Source: Hirundichthys speculiger | Lineage: Eukaryota > Chordata > Actinopteri > Beloniformes > Exocoetidae | Assembly: GCA_018398805.1 (NCBI GenBank) | Contig: JAGFBZ010000866.1 | Location: forward strand, 62,001-126,000 | Direction: 5' to 3' | DNA length: 64,000 nt | Shown here: piece by piece, positions 1 through 12,202 of the stretch | How positions within the stretch are numbered: position 1 is the first letter of the stretch | Layout of the letters: every line of letters begins with the position of its first letter | Notes under the pieces: generated by a model | Told to the model about the DNA's origin: nothing | Databases searched by the model: none | The model's input: the letters and a program-made list of their open reading frames with translations, nothing else | Program-made: the position numbers and the translations under genes

Positions 1-830
1 CCCCACCACCATGATTGACAGTTTTGTTAGAGGTTTGCACTGATGCCTTGTGTTTGGTTGTTGCCAAATACAGTATATTGTTTTTTTTCTTTTAACCTGA
101 CCTCCATTCCAAGGCCTTTCACCCCTGCTTGACTAAAACCTTTTATTAAAATTCACACATAAACTCAATCGATTCAATGATTCCATAAGAAAAGCAAAAG
201 AAATAAGAGATATTTATTATTAATAATGAGAATAATAAGCATCTCAGTAGCATCATCTCATTGGACTTTGTTCCTGAAGTCTTGTGGTTTAATTAGATGC
301 AACTTTGCAAATCTAAGGCATATTATTTTAGAGAGAAGAGGCTTTTATTCTGGTAACTGTTCTGTTGCACAATCTTTTTGTAATCATTAACCTGTCATAG
401 AGTCTGAGACTTACCTCTAGGAATGTTTTGGGAGACGTTTCTGCTCATTAAACGCTGACGCTGGGTTAAAGCCGCTGAAAGGGTCTTGAATGTTTTGCAA
501 TTGTTCAATTCAATTCAATTCAATTTTATTTGTATAGCGTCTCTTACAATGACAATTGTCTCTAGGTGCTTTACAGAGACCCAGAGCAAATATCATTAAC
601 TAAGATTATAATATTAAATCCAATCAATGATAATGATGATAATTGTGATGAATATTTAAATATTATTATTATTATTGACTCCAAATTGCTTGAAAATGAC
701 CTTCGAATCCTTCCCTCATTGACCGGCAACAGCAAATAACATCTTTGCATTGTTTTAACACACATCAGACCAAAGTATCTGCTCCTAGAGTGGTTGTACA
801 GCAGTTGCAGTATTTTTTAAACTGTTTTAC
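1..830. other. nav2 intron sequence downstream of exon 15
   Basis: AT-rich intron with no exon recognised. Holds a LINE-type 3' tail at 506-600 and short ATT-rich runs around 215-235 and 655-680. Nothing else supported. Confidence 0.6.
506..600 (-). mobile_element. 3' tail of a fish LINE, (TTCAA)n end
   Basis: A run of TTCAA units leads into ttttatttgtatagcgtct and then ctaggtgctttacagagacc. This is the 3' end common in teleost non-LTR elements, read in reverse. The piece at 9690-9752 is a forward-orientation relative sharing the agacgctatataaataaa core. Only the tail is kept. Confidence 0.5.
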
Positions 831-914
831 CTTTTGTTCGGCCGTCATGGTGAGGCTCTGCAGGCGGCAGGTCATGTTACTGAGGCTCTTCTCGAAGGCG
901 GCTACGAGGTGAGC
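831..914 (-). CDS. nav2: nav2 coding exon 15, coiled coil continues
   Basis: 84 bp, 28 codons, phase 0 in and out; the last exon visible before the window's left edge. It encodes AHLVAAFEKSLSNMTCRL and then QSLTMTAEQK, continuing the coiled coil with the navigator signature AHLVAAFE. The acceptor is gtgtctgcag and the donor AAAAG|gtaaaac. The intron before it, about 9.4 kb, is packed with transposons. The remaining coiled coil, basic region and AAA ATPase exons must lie further left, outside the window. Confidence 0.92.
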
Positions 915-1436
915 CTGCAGACACGAGGAAACGCAAAAAGTTATGGTTTTGGAGGCCTGACCAGTGACATGAATTTAGAAACAAACAAAAATATGGAGGT
1001 ATAAAGTATAAAGGCATGCAGAGTTTGCTTTATTCACATATGAAAATGAAAAACATCTATAACTCACAATTTACTTCCTAAATTATAAATGAATTCCTTG
1101 AGGAAAGAGTCTCATTATTGTTGGTGCGCGTGTTGCAGACAATAGTTTAGAAGTAAAAGAGCTGAAGAAGACTGAGAATGGAAAGACTAAAGTTTAAAGA
1201 TTGTGTGTGCCGGACGGAAAGACGTCGTGATTACGCTTTAAAGAACTGCCGCTGGGATATCTGCTGTGAAAAACAACAAAGCTTTAATTCTCAGAAGGGC
1301 ACATTAATGGCAAGTATAACAGGAAGAAGTTGAGATGATTTCACTCTTGCATGTTATTGCGCTGCACTCGTCATCATGGCTGAGAACAAACCACAGACAT
1401 TTATGTGGAATAACATCGCCAAGATATTGGTTAGAT

Positions 1437-2556
1437 CAGGGGTTCTTGACCTTTTTGATCTTGAGGCCCAATTTTTTTAGTACATATAATATTTAAAGTG
1501 GCCCGGGGCCCATTAAATATTAACACTGTATAGGTTTAATTGACCTCACTCTCGGTTTGATTTGTATTCAAAAATAAACCAAATCCACTTACTGTTTAAC
1601 AAGTAAAAACCTCATCAAATAAAATGACATTATAAAATGGGACTATCACAAATACTTTTATTAAACACGTGTATGTAAACCTGCAACAGGCCAGTAGGTG
1701 GCAGAATGCACCTCAGTTTACGGTTAAAAGTTGACATCAACTAAGAAACGTAGCGCGAAATGTAGGGAAAACTTGATTTTGACGGCATGGCGACAGGAGA
1801 AAGATCCTTTTCTGCCATAGCTACAATCGGACTAGCAGCGCACCTTGATGACATCACGGCCCGCTGCTAACGGGACCTCACGGCCAAAACTAGTCGATGT
1901 CAGAGCGTAGAATGGAGAAGGATCAGCCAATGAGCGTTCAGGTCAACCACTGGCCCCGCCCACTGGCAAAATGTCATTATTATGTAAAAGCTCATTCTTA
2001 TGAAAAACAAAGCCATTATGTAAAAACTTATTCTTAGATTTAAAAAAAAAATCCATTCTGAAATAAACTATTATGCAATTAATAATGGGAAATATTTCAT
2101 AATAATACACATATATTTCATTATAATGGGAAATATTTCATAATAATAAACACGTATTTCATAATAATGGGAAATATTTTATAACAATACACATATATTT
2201 CATTATAATGGGAAATATTTCATAATAATAAACATGTATTTCATAATAATGGGAAATATTTCATAATAATACACATATATTTCATTATATTGGGAAATAT
2301 TTCATAATTAATAAACATCATAATAATGGGAAAACATTTTATAATAATGGATACATATTTCACAATAATAAATGCCTGTATTTCATAATAATAGACTCAT
2401 TTATTCATTGAATTATGACCCAAACGGGGCTCCAAACTTGGCAGGACGTTTGTCTTCATTTTTTTTTTTTTCTAACTTCTTCATTTTTGCCACTTCTTTG
2501 CATATTGGCGCTTGTTAAACAACTGAGTGATGCGGCCCTCAGGTTAAGAACCACTG
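1437..2556. mobile_element. hAT element (Charlie-like), 1.1 kb, non-coding
   Basis: Ends in CAGGGGTTCTTGACC and GGTTAAGAACCACTG, imperfect terminal inverted repeats of the hAT type. It is flanked by an exact 8-bp duplication GGTTAGAT (1429-1436 and 2557-2564), which fixes the borders. Contains no transposase frame. Its interior includes an AT-rich tandem array at 2083-2400. Confidence 0.85.
2083..2400. repeat. AT-rich minisatellite inside the hAT element
   Basis: Repeated units built on aatgggaaatatttcataat followed by aatacacatatatttc or aataaacatgtatttc. Five or more imperfect copies, degenerating toward the right. Lies wholly inside the hAT element at 1437-2556. Confidence 0.75.
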
Positions 2557-2801
2557 GGTTAGATCACATCAGTGATGGTGTTCAGTCTTTAAGTAGAAGC
2601 AACATGATGAAGGCTGGATGGAAACGTCACACCACCTGCTCCGTTCAACCTTTAGTCCGTGTGCCACTGTGGTTTAATAAACACAAGTTAATGTGAAGAT
2701 GTCTGGTGTAACCTGGTGTATATGCTGGATGTATCAGTCTCAGGGTTCCCAATCTTTCCTTGATATTATTTTCCAGGACGTTTTCAGCTGCTACAGAGAC
2801 A

Positions 2802-2844
2802 AGTAATCACGTCGTACACTGTATCAGTGTACGACGTGATTACT
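2802..2844. repeat. Perfect 20-bp-arm hairpin
   Basis: AGTAATCACGTCGTACACTG, then TAT, then its exact reverse complement. No T-run characteristic of a terminator matters here; it is intronic and of unknown role. Confidence 0.9.
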
Positions 2845-3284
2845 GTTTTTTTTTCTACAGTTGTAACTTGCATTTATCCAGACTGTTTCTATGTTTATTC
2901 CTCAGACATCTGATGTGCAGTCTATGGCTGTAATTTATGTATGAGATAATCTCCTAAATTCTCAGAAATTATGACAAATTTATCATAGAATAATGCAAAC
3001 ACACCCACAGATTACACCGTAGCACTTCATTAGCAGGAACAACTGGAGTTTAAATGTTCAATTGGGCAATTCCTAACTCAACTTTCCCTTCTCTCTTGCT
3101 TTTTCTCCTGCACTTCCTCTAAAACTATTTGTATATTTTCAATAAATCACTGAAGAACAATTTCCTGAGTTTCATCTCAGTTTAGTGCACAATAATTTTC
3201 CAGGATAACTTAACGGTTTCCAGGACATTTGGCATTTTTTCTCATTTTCCATATGTTTTCCATGACTGGAAAATTGGTCAATCA

Positions 3285-3329
3285 TTTTCCAGGTTTTCCA
3301 GGTTTTCCAGGTTTTCCAGGTTTTCCAGG
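3285..3329. repeat. Five tandem copies of TTTTCCAGG
   Basis: Five exact 9-bp units. The minus strand reads as an open GKP repeat, which I regard as a translation artefact of the simple repeat. Confidence 0.85.
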
Positions 3330-3895
3330 ACGCGTGGGAGCCCTGAGTCTATATATGTGTGTGATCACATGCATGTCAGCTTCATCCTGAGCTGAAGACG
3401 CTGAAACACCTGCTGCGTCAAACAGAATTGAGCCTCGAGTCTCTACAAACACATCCAGGCACACGCAGATATTTTTACCATTTCATTATGCCTTTACAAT
3501 CTTTAATTTACTGGATTCAGCAGAAGTTGCTCTCAGTTGAGGGCTAAAGCTTAAATAAAATTAAAAAAAATTTAAAAAAAAAAAGGATCCCAAACCGAGT
3601 CAGCGTAAGGAGATTTTTAGTCCAGAAATAAATTCATCCACCGACGACTGCCCTGTGCTGTCACTTCCACTCTGCATCTGAATCAGCGCAGGTCTCGACC
3701 TTTAGAAATGCCAACTCTTCAAACATTCCTCCAACTCCTGACCCCCCCCCACCCCCCCCAACCCACCTGTCCACCCTGAAGAAGAGGCACAGATCAGACG
3801 TGTCCCAGGGATGAACCATATGTCCAGACGCCTGGGACCCACGCCTGTTTTTCCTCAACCTGGTTTTGACCTCAATGTCTCAGGTAGAGATGGAT

Positions 3896-3955
3896 GGGTT
3901 AAGGTTAAGGTTAAGGTTAAGGTTAGGCCCTAACCTTAACCTTAACCTTAACCCA
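3896..3955. repeat. Back-to-back (GGTTAA)n and (TTAACC)n palindrome
   Basis: About five GGTTAA-type units meet about four inverted units at a GGTTAGGCCCTAACC centre, making arms of 24 bp or more. The vertebrate telomere unit is TTAGGG, so apart from the centre this is a different hexamer. Confidence 0.85.
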
Positions 3956-4324
3956 GGCGAAAGCAGAGAACCAGATACGGAGAAGTTCTCAGTGTCAGTC
4001 CTCCATTTTAAGTCAGATGATGATGATGCAGACGACAAGTCAGCGACTCGGCGGAGTAAAGACAACAGGACAAACCCGAGACAACAGAACAGCCAGAAAG
4101 GCCGGGGGGGGGGGGGGGGGAAGAGGTCACACTTTTCCAGCTCAACAGGGGAAGAGAACAGGTGAAGTAAAAAGGTTGGGGTGAAAGATTAAAGAAGCTA
4201 CAGGGTGGTGCCTGCATGAACTCTTTAAGCTAGTTTAACGTCAGCTAAAGCAGCTAACCATCCCCTCCACCGCTGAAAGGAAGTAGTGACAAAACATTTA
4301 GCTCCTCTTATTTCCTTGTTGTTT

Positions 4325-4966
4325 TAGTGCTTCTCAAGTATTTTCTGCTGCGCCCCCCCCCCCCTCTTTGGAAGAAGAAAACCTTTCGCACCCCCCCACC
4401 CTGACTATAAATAGTATAATTTGTCTATAAAATTGTTATAAGTACACCTCTGCATAACACTGCACCCTTATTAACATTAAGAGAAACAAAAAAGAAAGAA
4501 ATATATAACATAAATAACTGATAACAGAGATTAACTTTATTAAAATTGTTTTTTAGTCTGTAAAGATTTACACATTGAAGTCACATTGAAGCCAAGCGCT
4601 ACATTAGCATCGTCACATTTCCTCGTCTTAACTCTCTGGAGACTTTTGTTTGTCTCATCATCTCCGTCTTTCTCTTCATCCCTGTTAAATATTTTTCCGT
4701 GGCGTCTCTTGAGGGTTTGTTCACGTCTTATTTCCTGCTCTGTGCTCTGTGCGAACATGCCAGTGCAAAAAAAAAAAAAAAAACCCGACACAATACTGCT
4801 AATACTCCTGGACACACTGTGATAATGAGAGCGCCACTGCCCCCTATTGGAGTACATGTGCAATTACACAAAAAAAAGGCTTGTTCCCTGGGGTCACACA
4901 CGCCCCCCCAAGCATCGCACCGCGCCCCCCTAAGGGGTCGCGCCCCGCTATTTGAAAAGGACTGTT
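4325..4966. mobile_element. Possible hAT-like element with C-rich ends
   Basis: Left end tagtgcttctcaagta and right end tatttgaaaaggactg are imperfectly inverted, with C-runs and CGC-rich blocks near both ends. No convincing target duplication was found, so the class and borders are tentative. Confidence 0.4.
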
Positions 4967-5010
4967 ACATTCAAGTTCACAGCAAATTAAACGGATGCCT
5001 ATAGAGAATA

Positions 5011-5574
5011 CAGTGGTACCTCTAATTACGAACGCATCTATTAACGAAATTTCCAGCTAACGAAAGGGCTGTTCGGGAAAATACTGCATCCATATACGAA
5101 AGAAATTCCAGGTTACGAAGGCAAAATACGCGCTGCTACTCGCAGCTCCCAGAGTTTACTGAACGTAAACATACTTGTCGGCTCTGTATCTCGGTTTGAA
5201 AGCGGTGCGTCTGAGCTGCTCTGCCATTGGCTGTCGCTTAGCATCTTCCTGGCATCTCATTGGCTAGGAGGACCCCTTGTCTATATGAGCGTAACCCAGC
5301 AACCAGGTAGATGAACAATTTTATTCTTTAATGTACTTTATTCTTTGTTCTTTATTCTTTACATTTGTATAATTGTGTAATAATCTAATTCTAACATGTA
5401 AGTTTTTATGTCATTTCATGTATTATTTATAATTTATTAAAAATCATGTCCGACTTTTGGGCCCTTGGAACAGATTAGGACATTTATAGAGTAAAATGCG
5501 TTTCTAATTATGAAATTTTCCATTTAAGAGACAACTTTTAGAACAAATTAATTTCGTAAGTTAAGGTACTACTG
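5011..5574. mobile_element. Tigger/pogo-like MITE flanked by TA
   Basis: Begins CAGTGGTACCTCTAATTACGA and ends in AAGTTAAGGTACTACTG (inverted), with TA on each side, as in the Tc1/mariner superfamily. About 560 bp, no transposase frame. Confidence 0.7.
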
Positions 5575-5848
5575 TATATAATACAGCATTATCAAGCAAA
5601 AGCAAATATGTTTCTAGTCTGAGCTGTTTTCTATGTTAACCATGACCATGTATGATACAACACAACCGAGAATTATTTCTGTTGCAGCACAACAAACGTA
5701 ATGACATCGAGATCGAGTCACCGCCATCACTGCACATTTCCTCTGTCACATTATACAGAACCTGCTGAGGTGAAACTGAGTCATCCACTTGTTTCGATCG
5801 TGACTTTGATTTGAGTGATTTCCAGCATTAAATTATACTAACTAGTTG

Positions 5849-6480
5849 TAGTGCTGGGCGATATGACGATACATATCGTGGGGACGATATAAAAGTGTGT
5901 ATCGTGCCATTTCTCTTCTATCGTTTCTAACCTAATTTTGTCAATTATTACAGCAAATATGTAATTAAATAACCTGCAACGATAAATTTGATAGAATCAT
6001 ATCTACTTCTACAAAGTAGCCTTTTATGTTTGCACTTTTATTCATGGTTAATGCCTTAAACAGAGTTCTCTTCAACCCTGATGTTTACTTTAGACACTTT
6101 ATATTGGTTTGCAAACTTTGCACTACAAGGTTACAGATTTCAGAAAGTTGAAAAATAATTTGTGTTTATTTTTTATAGCTGAACTTCAGTGCAAAAATGT
6201 GTTTTTCCTCTCAGAAACTGTTGTGCGCTTTAAAAAAATGTGAAAGCTACTGTACCTCTGTACCTACCTGTTTTTGCTGCACTAAAATGTATGTTTGTGA
6301 CAGTTCAGCTAAATGTCCTTTCAAAATAAAGTTGAAAAGTAAGCAATGAAATTTTTGTCAAACTTTTCAGAGAATAACTGAAAACATACTTTAATATGGT
6401 ATATCGTGATATATATCGTTATCGTGATATAAAATAGTCCATATCGTGATATATGATTTTTTCCATATCGCCCAGCACTA
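5849..6480 (+). mobile_element. hAT MITE, copy 1 (TAGTGCTGGGCG ends)
   Basis: Ends TAGTGCTGGGCGATATG and CATATCGCCCAGCACTA are near-exact inverted repeats. Exact 8-bp duplication ACTAGTTG at 5841-5848 and 6481-6488. Non-coding. A second copy of the same family lies inverted at 16127-16761. Confidence 0.88.
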
Positions 6481-8088
6481 ACTAGTTGTGTTTGTTATCT
6501 TGTAGGTCAGGAAAATTCTTCACCAGTTTGATGCCAGGAGCTGCTCTTTACAGCCACGAGATCACGTTTAATACGCATTAAGCCGAAAATCAAACTCAAA
6601 TGGAAACGACATTTCATTCTGCAGACCATTAAAGAATAAACGGCACAAAAATTAGGCAGCAAGACATAATACACACAAGATAAACACAATTTAACTTCAA
6701 AAGTGCCTGAGACGCTGACGTTATGTAAATACCAGAATTTTCTCTTTGTTGGTACCATGCAACTTTTAATTGCATATATATCGCAGCTTATGGGGGTTTG
6801 AATGCGTGTGTACTTATAAGGTCACCATGGAAACGGTGGCCGTCCACACGATACAAAAGAAAATGTGATTCAGGCCCGAACACTTGTTTTGCTCCTTTTC
6901 TGTCTGAACTGTATTTCAGCCATTGACACGCGTCACCATGACAACATAATCTGCTGTCTGCTAGTTATTTTACTATTGTGACTAACCACTGTACAGTTAG
7001 ACACATGAGAACATTTCTTTTTACTTTAGCTGTTAAACAAAATGTATTCATATTGTTTTTAAGATGAATATTGGGATAATGTGCAGACTGTCGGCTTTTA
7101 ATTTGAGAGTTAAAGGAAATGTTCAGAACTGAGCTCAGCTGGAGGCAGATTTTAGCCAAAGTGACAACAGTTCTGTCAGTGTTCAGATATTTGATATAAA
7201 GTGATATGAAGTGATATGAAGTGATTTAAAGTGATATCTCTGGTTTGTCATGAACAAACCACCGTGAGCTGCGGACTGTAGGAGGACAGCGAGTGACGCT
7301 GCAGACTGGGAGGCAACAACAACCGTCCACGCTGGAATGGAGATTTGGTGTGTAGACCAACAAAAGCAGGGTATTTGATTTTATTTTTTTTTAAATCCCA
7401 CTAAAGCAGGAGATATAAAGCACATATTGGACTCGTCTGAGAAAACACTGTTAGTTCTGTGAATATGTTACCAACTCTGCCTCCTGGACAGTTAACATTT
7501 TGCAGTTTCTTATCTGCACTGATTAGTTTTGCATCTAGACTGCAGAAGCAAATGAGTTTTACAGGAAATGTAGTTTATATTTCGACTTATATAACGAGTG
7601 CATGTTGATTCATGAAAAGATGCAAATAAGTGGAAGGAGAATTTGTTTGGTTGGAGTTGATAGAAAATTTCTTTGTCCACTTTACTTAACTATTCACAAG
7701 ATAGAGAAGGGTGAAGAGTAAAAAAAAATGTTGGCTATAGTTTTAATGTAGTTAAAGAACTAACATTAAATGTGACGGAGTAACATTTTGCACTGTGAGC
7801 CAACGTAGCTTTTTTGGTTGTGAAATTGGTTTAGGTATTGAAATTTAGTGATCTTATATATGCTGGATGTTATTTATGAAACTGTTGATGTGTTGGGGTT
7901 TTATCTTGTAGGTGTTTTATTTTTAATTGCTTTTTTTATTTTATTTTAATTGCTCAACCAGAAACATGTTGCTTATTGGGTCCAAAGACATGTAAATATG
8001 GGTGTTTTTTTTTTCCATTGTTCAAACTTTGGACCAGATAAATATCAAACCCAACTTGAAATTTTGTTATTTAGTAATTGTAAATATG

Positions 8089-9100
8089 TACGGTGGCCCT
8101 GAAGGGCAAACGACACCAACAAAAAGGAAAACACAACGACATTAACAAAAACACGACATTAACAAAAACACAACAACATTAACAAAAACAAAACGACATT
8201 AACAAAAACACAACGACATTAACAAAAACACAACGACATTAACAAAAACACAACGACATTAACAAAACACAATGACATTAACAAAAACACAACGACATTA
8301 ACAAAAACAAAACGACATTAACATGCCTAATAACTTGTTCTGTAGTAGCCATCTCCAAATACACCTGACTGTAGACCACAGATGTGGGCGGGGCCCTTCC
8401 CCACCTTTTAAACAGACTGACGTGCTTTCGTCCAATCAGCAATGATCCTTGTCATAGCAGGTACCTACCCTTTCCGTTAGAAGTTAATGTCGTTGTGTTT
8501 TCCTTTTTGTCGTTGTGTTTTTGTTAATGTCGTTGTGTTTTTGTTAATGTCGTTATGTTTTTGTTAATGTTTGTGTTGTGTTTTTTTGTTAATGTTGTTT
8601 TGTGTTTTTTGTTAATGTCGTTGTGTTTTTTGTCGTTAATGTCGTTGTGTTTTTTTTTGTCGTTTGTGTTTGTTTAATGTTTGTTGTTTTTTGTGTTAAT
8701 GTTGTTTTTGTTTTTTGTTAATGTCGTTGTGTTTTTGTTCGTTTTTTTTGTTCGTTGTGTTTTTGTTAATGTCGTTGTGTTTTTGTTAATGTTGTTTTTT
8801 GTGTTTTTGTTAATGTCGTTGTTTTGTGTTTTTTGTTAATGTTTGTTGTGTTTTTTTGTTTTAATGTCGTTGTGTTTTTGTTAATGTCGTTGTGTTTTTG
8901 TTAATGTCGTAATGTCGTTGTGTTTTTGTTAATGTCGTTTGTTTTGTTGTGTTTTTTTGTTGTTAATGTCGTTGTGTTTTTTGTTAATGTCGTTGTGTTT
9001 TTTTTAATGTCGTTGTGTTTTTGTTAATGTCGTTGTGTTTTTGTTAATGTCGTTGTGTTTTCCTTTTTGTTGGTGTCGTTTGCCCTTCAGGGCCACCGTA
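8089..9100. repeat. 1-kb hairpin element with minisatellite arms
   Basis: Outer inverted ends TACGGTGGCCCTGAAGGGCA and its complement, then ACGACACCAACAAAAAGG and its complement. The left arm (to about 8325) is an array of acaacgacattaacaaaa units. The right arm (about 8485 to 9065) is a longer, degraded array of the inverted unit. The 160-bp centre is single copy and holds a GC-box-like gggcggggc and a CCAAT box. TA at both ends may be the target duplication. Confidence 0.8.
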
Positions 9101-9689
9101 CATATGACATCCAAGCATAAGAACATAAAAGAGACGTTAGCTTAGCGCATGTAAAGCTGGATTCGTGCTCTTTCTTTTGATGCTAAATACAGCAACTCTT
9201 GTTCTTGTTCTGTCCATCAAGTTTGTCTGTGGTTCGTTCTTCGGTTCCAGTTTGCAGAACTTTGTGATCAAAGCATTGGACCGGAGCGAAGACCCCGTCT
9301 GCCTCAACGCTTGAGCGGCCGCTTGGCTCTGGGGGTTGATGGGGGGGGGGGTTTGTCGATCTACCTGCATCTCAGAAAGTGTTTTTGAGTGTCTGGAGGT
9401 CTCAGGTGGTTTCACCCACGCCTGACGGACCGCCGCCAACATTCACTTCTTCATCTCTCTGCCCTCATTCATCACCCATTTATCTCTGTTCAAGTCTTTC
9501 TCCTAACTGGTAAAACAACACTCAAAAACACGCGCCAAGAAAATGAAACTCACAGAAGTCTGAATACATGTATAAAAAATAAGGGGAGTAAGTCGTCATT
9601 AAGATTCTGAGCTTGTGGATTCATGTTAAGGGGAGTTTTTTGCTTGTCATCGTTTCTTTACTTAATATTTAATAACATTTGCTCTGTGG

Positions 9690-9752
9690 TCTAGAGACAA
9701 TTTGTAATGTAATAGACGCTATATAAATAAAGCTGAATTGAATTGAATTGAA
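9690..9752 (+). mobile_element. 3' tail of a fish LINE, (TTGAA)n end
   Basis: gtctagagacaatttgtaat, then tagacgctatataaataaag, then TTGAA units. Forward-orientation partner of the tail at 506-600; the 5' part is not recognisable. Confidence 0.5.
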
Positions 9753-10280
9753 ATGGGGTTTTTTTTTTCTGTTGCAGGTCCTTAAAGGAGACTGGATTCT
9801 GAAGATGGATGACAGTTCGAGCACTTCCGAAAGCATTTAATTTCCTGCGAGGTGCGAAGCCTCTTAAACTGAAGTTGTGCTTCACTTGTAGGATCTGCAG
9901 CGAAGCTGAACGCGATGAAACCGTCAGCGCTCTGTTTTGACGGGTTGATTGGTGACCACGGTTTCACCGTCCAATCAGTTTGCGGTGTGAAGTCGCAGTC
10001 AAAAGGTCAAAGTCATAATCTCAGATTCTCAAACAGCGTGGCTCGGAGCGCCGACACGCTTTCCTTCTTTCATGAACATCTGTCCACAGATCTTAAATAT
10101 CTCGAGCAGATTTATTTTACAGACTGCCAAAGATTTACAACGACAAATCCCTGGAGTCATTTGTAGACATTAATGTACAAGCCTAAATTGTTACTGACTA
10201 TTTTGTGCCCATATTTCAGAGATGTTGCTCTCTGACAGTTTGAGGCTGTTTAAAGGCGTCTCTGGAAGGAAACGACTCAC

Positions 10281-10358
10281 GTTGGCGGCCAGCTGAGATG
10301 TGAGCGTCGCCACCTTCTCCTGAGAGGCATCCAGCTCCCGCCGCAGCTTCCTGATTTG
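10281..10358 (-). CDS. nav2: nav2 coding exon 14, start of coiled coil
   Basis: 78 bp, 26 codons, phase 0 at both ends. It encodes QIRKLRRELDASQEK followed by VATLTSQLAAN, a heptad-like amphipathic helix that begins the navigator coiled coil. The acceptor is ccccgaccag and the donor GCCAAC|gtgagtc. No open frame long enough to stand out marks it; the support is the motif plus phase agreement on both sides. Confidence 0.9.
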
Positions 10359-12202
10359 CTGGTCGGGGAAAGAAGCGAGAGCAGAAGTTCAGGGAGATAC
10401 CAAACCTGTAGCTTTTAATGCTGATAAAATGATGGAAGAAAACTGAGCATTTACACGGTAAACTGTGTAAAGACAGAGAAGTGAGGTGTGAACATAAAGT
10501 GTGGGGGATTACCGTGGAGTTTTGGACTGTTTGGCCCTTTAATTAAAAAGAAAAGAGTCAAAATTAACACTATGTTGCATGCTTTGATCAAACAACATGA
10601 ACGGACAACGCTGGAGAGACGAAGGTTTAACCTTAGCTACAGCGCTAACAGAGGTAAGCAAGTCAGTTTGAACTGAGTCAAATAGTATTTACAAATACCT
10701 GTATTTACCACATAGTTGTGTTTTACCAAAGAAGAAAGCATGATTGTTCTGCTTCTCACAGAAGACACTCAAAGAACTAAATTTAATGTCATGTTTGTGT
10801 CAGTTGTAGTTCGTCAAAAATGGTGAGCTTCCAACGGTTTATATGAAAGACCAAAAATGTATTTGTTATTACTGTTTGACCCAAACTTGAGCTTGAAGCA
10901 CTGATAAATGAGGACAGAGAAAGAGAACAGAAACTGGAAAACCAAAGGAGGATCAATGATAACGATCAGGATGTGCATTACATGTGCAAACCACAAAGTA
11001 ACTGTACTGAATAGTATATAAACTTTGTAGTTTTCCATGACTAAGATGAATTAATACTTGATTTGGAAAAAAAAAAAGCAAAAAAAAAAAAAAAAACAAT
11101 GCAACATAGAGTTAACTGCTTCATTGCTTAATTTGATACATTTTTACTCACAATCAAAACTTAGTTTGAAGCCATTAACAATAAGCTTCACTGTTTGTGC
11201 TTTGATTGACCAAACCAGACTAGATTTGTGTACAGAAGCAATACAAGAAGGAAGATATTTATGGAAGTATTTCTGTGCCACCTGAGTTTGAATACGAATT
11301 TTTAAGATTGAAAATTTTCAGCATCAAAATCAGACTTTAAATTTTAAAAAACATCAGATTTCTAGCACTGAATTTTATTTTGCCTCTGAATTTTATTTTG
11401 TTAAAATAAATTCAGTGTTAAAAAAAATTGTTGTCTTAAAATATTCAGTTTTTCAAAATTCAAAACACAAAGAAATTCAACACCTCAAAAAATTCAGTGT
11501 AAAAAAAAAAAAATCAACATCTCAAAAAAATTCAGTGTAAAAAAAATTCAATTTCTAAAAAAAAATCGATGTAAAAAATTCAACCTCAAAAAATTCAGTG
11601 TAAAAAAATTCAACCTCAAAAAATTCAGTGTAAAAAGAACCAGACTCAACATCCGGGTCACCAGGGAGAAGCAATCGATCCCTGTCTCAATTCAGCCAAC
11701 GTCCAGCCAAAAAGTTTTTTGGGGTTGAATTTTTTACACTGACTTTTTTTTTAGAAATTGAATTTTTTTACACTGAATTTTTTGGGGTGTTGAGTTTCTT
11801 TACATGTTGAATTTTGAAAAACTGAATATTTTAAGACAACAATTTTTTTAACACTGAATTTATTTTAACAAAATAAAATTCAGAGGCAAAAAAAAAATTC
11901 AGTGCTAGAAATCTGATGTTTTTTAAAATTCAAAGTCTGATTTTGATGCTGAAAATTTTCAATCTTAAAAATTCGTATTCAAACTCAGGTGGCACAGAAA
12001 TACTTCCATAGATATTCAAACATAAAGAGATTCAGACACACAAACATGAACAAATAAGAAGAGCAGGGTTTGTGACAGCTTGTGACATGCTGGGCTCAAA
12101 TCTATGTAACGTAAATATCAAATCCAGCAGGTAAGAACCGACTCGCACGCAGGTATGAAACGAGCTGAGAGGAAGCATGCAGACCGGGTTTGTCGTTCTT
12201 AC
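10359..12202. other. nav2 intron between exons 13 and 14
   Basis: Holds the large foldback at 11255-12016 and an A-rich run at 11066-11097. No gene seen in 10359-11254. Confidence 0.6.
11255..12016. repeat. 760-bp foldback element beside exon 13
   Basis: Left arm from ttatggaagtatttctgtgc and right arm ending gcacagaaatacttccata are inverted and match for roughly 250-300 bp with small gaps. They include cagcatcaaaatcagacttt, catcagatttctagcactga and the ttcagtgtaaaaa units. The 60-80-bp centre (about 11640-11705) is single copy, with catccgggtcaccaggga. Confidence 0.82.

Larger units (their letters stand above)
915..10280. other. nav2 intron between exons 14 and 15 (9.4 kb)
   Basis: Contains two hAT elements with clean duplications, a Tigger-like element, a 1-kb hairpin minisatellite and a LINE tail, each listed separately. 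In 915-1428, 2565-3280, 6489-8088 and 9101-9690 I see no gene; these hold AT-rich intron and small simple repeats, such as gtgata units near 7195-7235. Confidence 0.6.

Noticed and set aside
3285..3464. Minus-strand frame ending in repeated GKP, collagen-like
   Set aside because: The repeat comes from a 9-bp tandem array; no Gly-X-Y coding context or splice support.
4008..4217. Small frames around the G-run at 4102-4120
   Set aside because: Homopolymer-driven; no splice or motif support.
8125..9065. Regular 18-20-bp repeats resembling a CRISPR array
   Set aside because: Units are contiguous without unique spacers, are inverted between arms, and the setting is a vertebrate intron.
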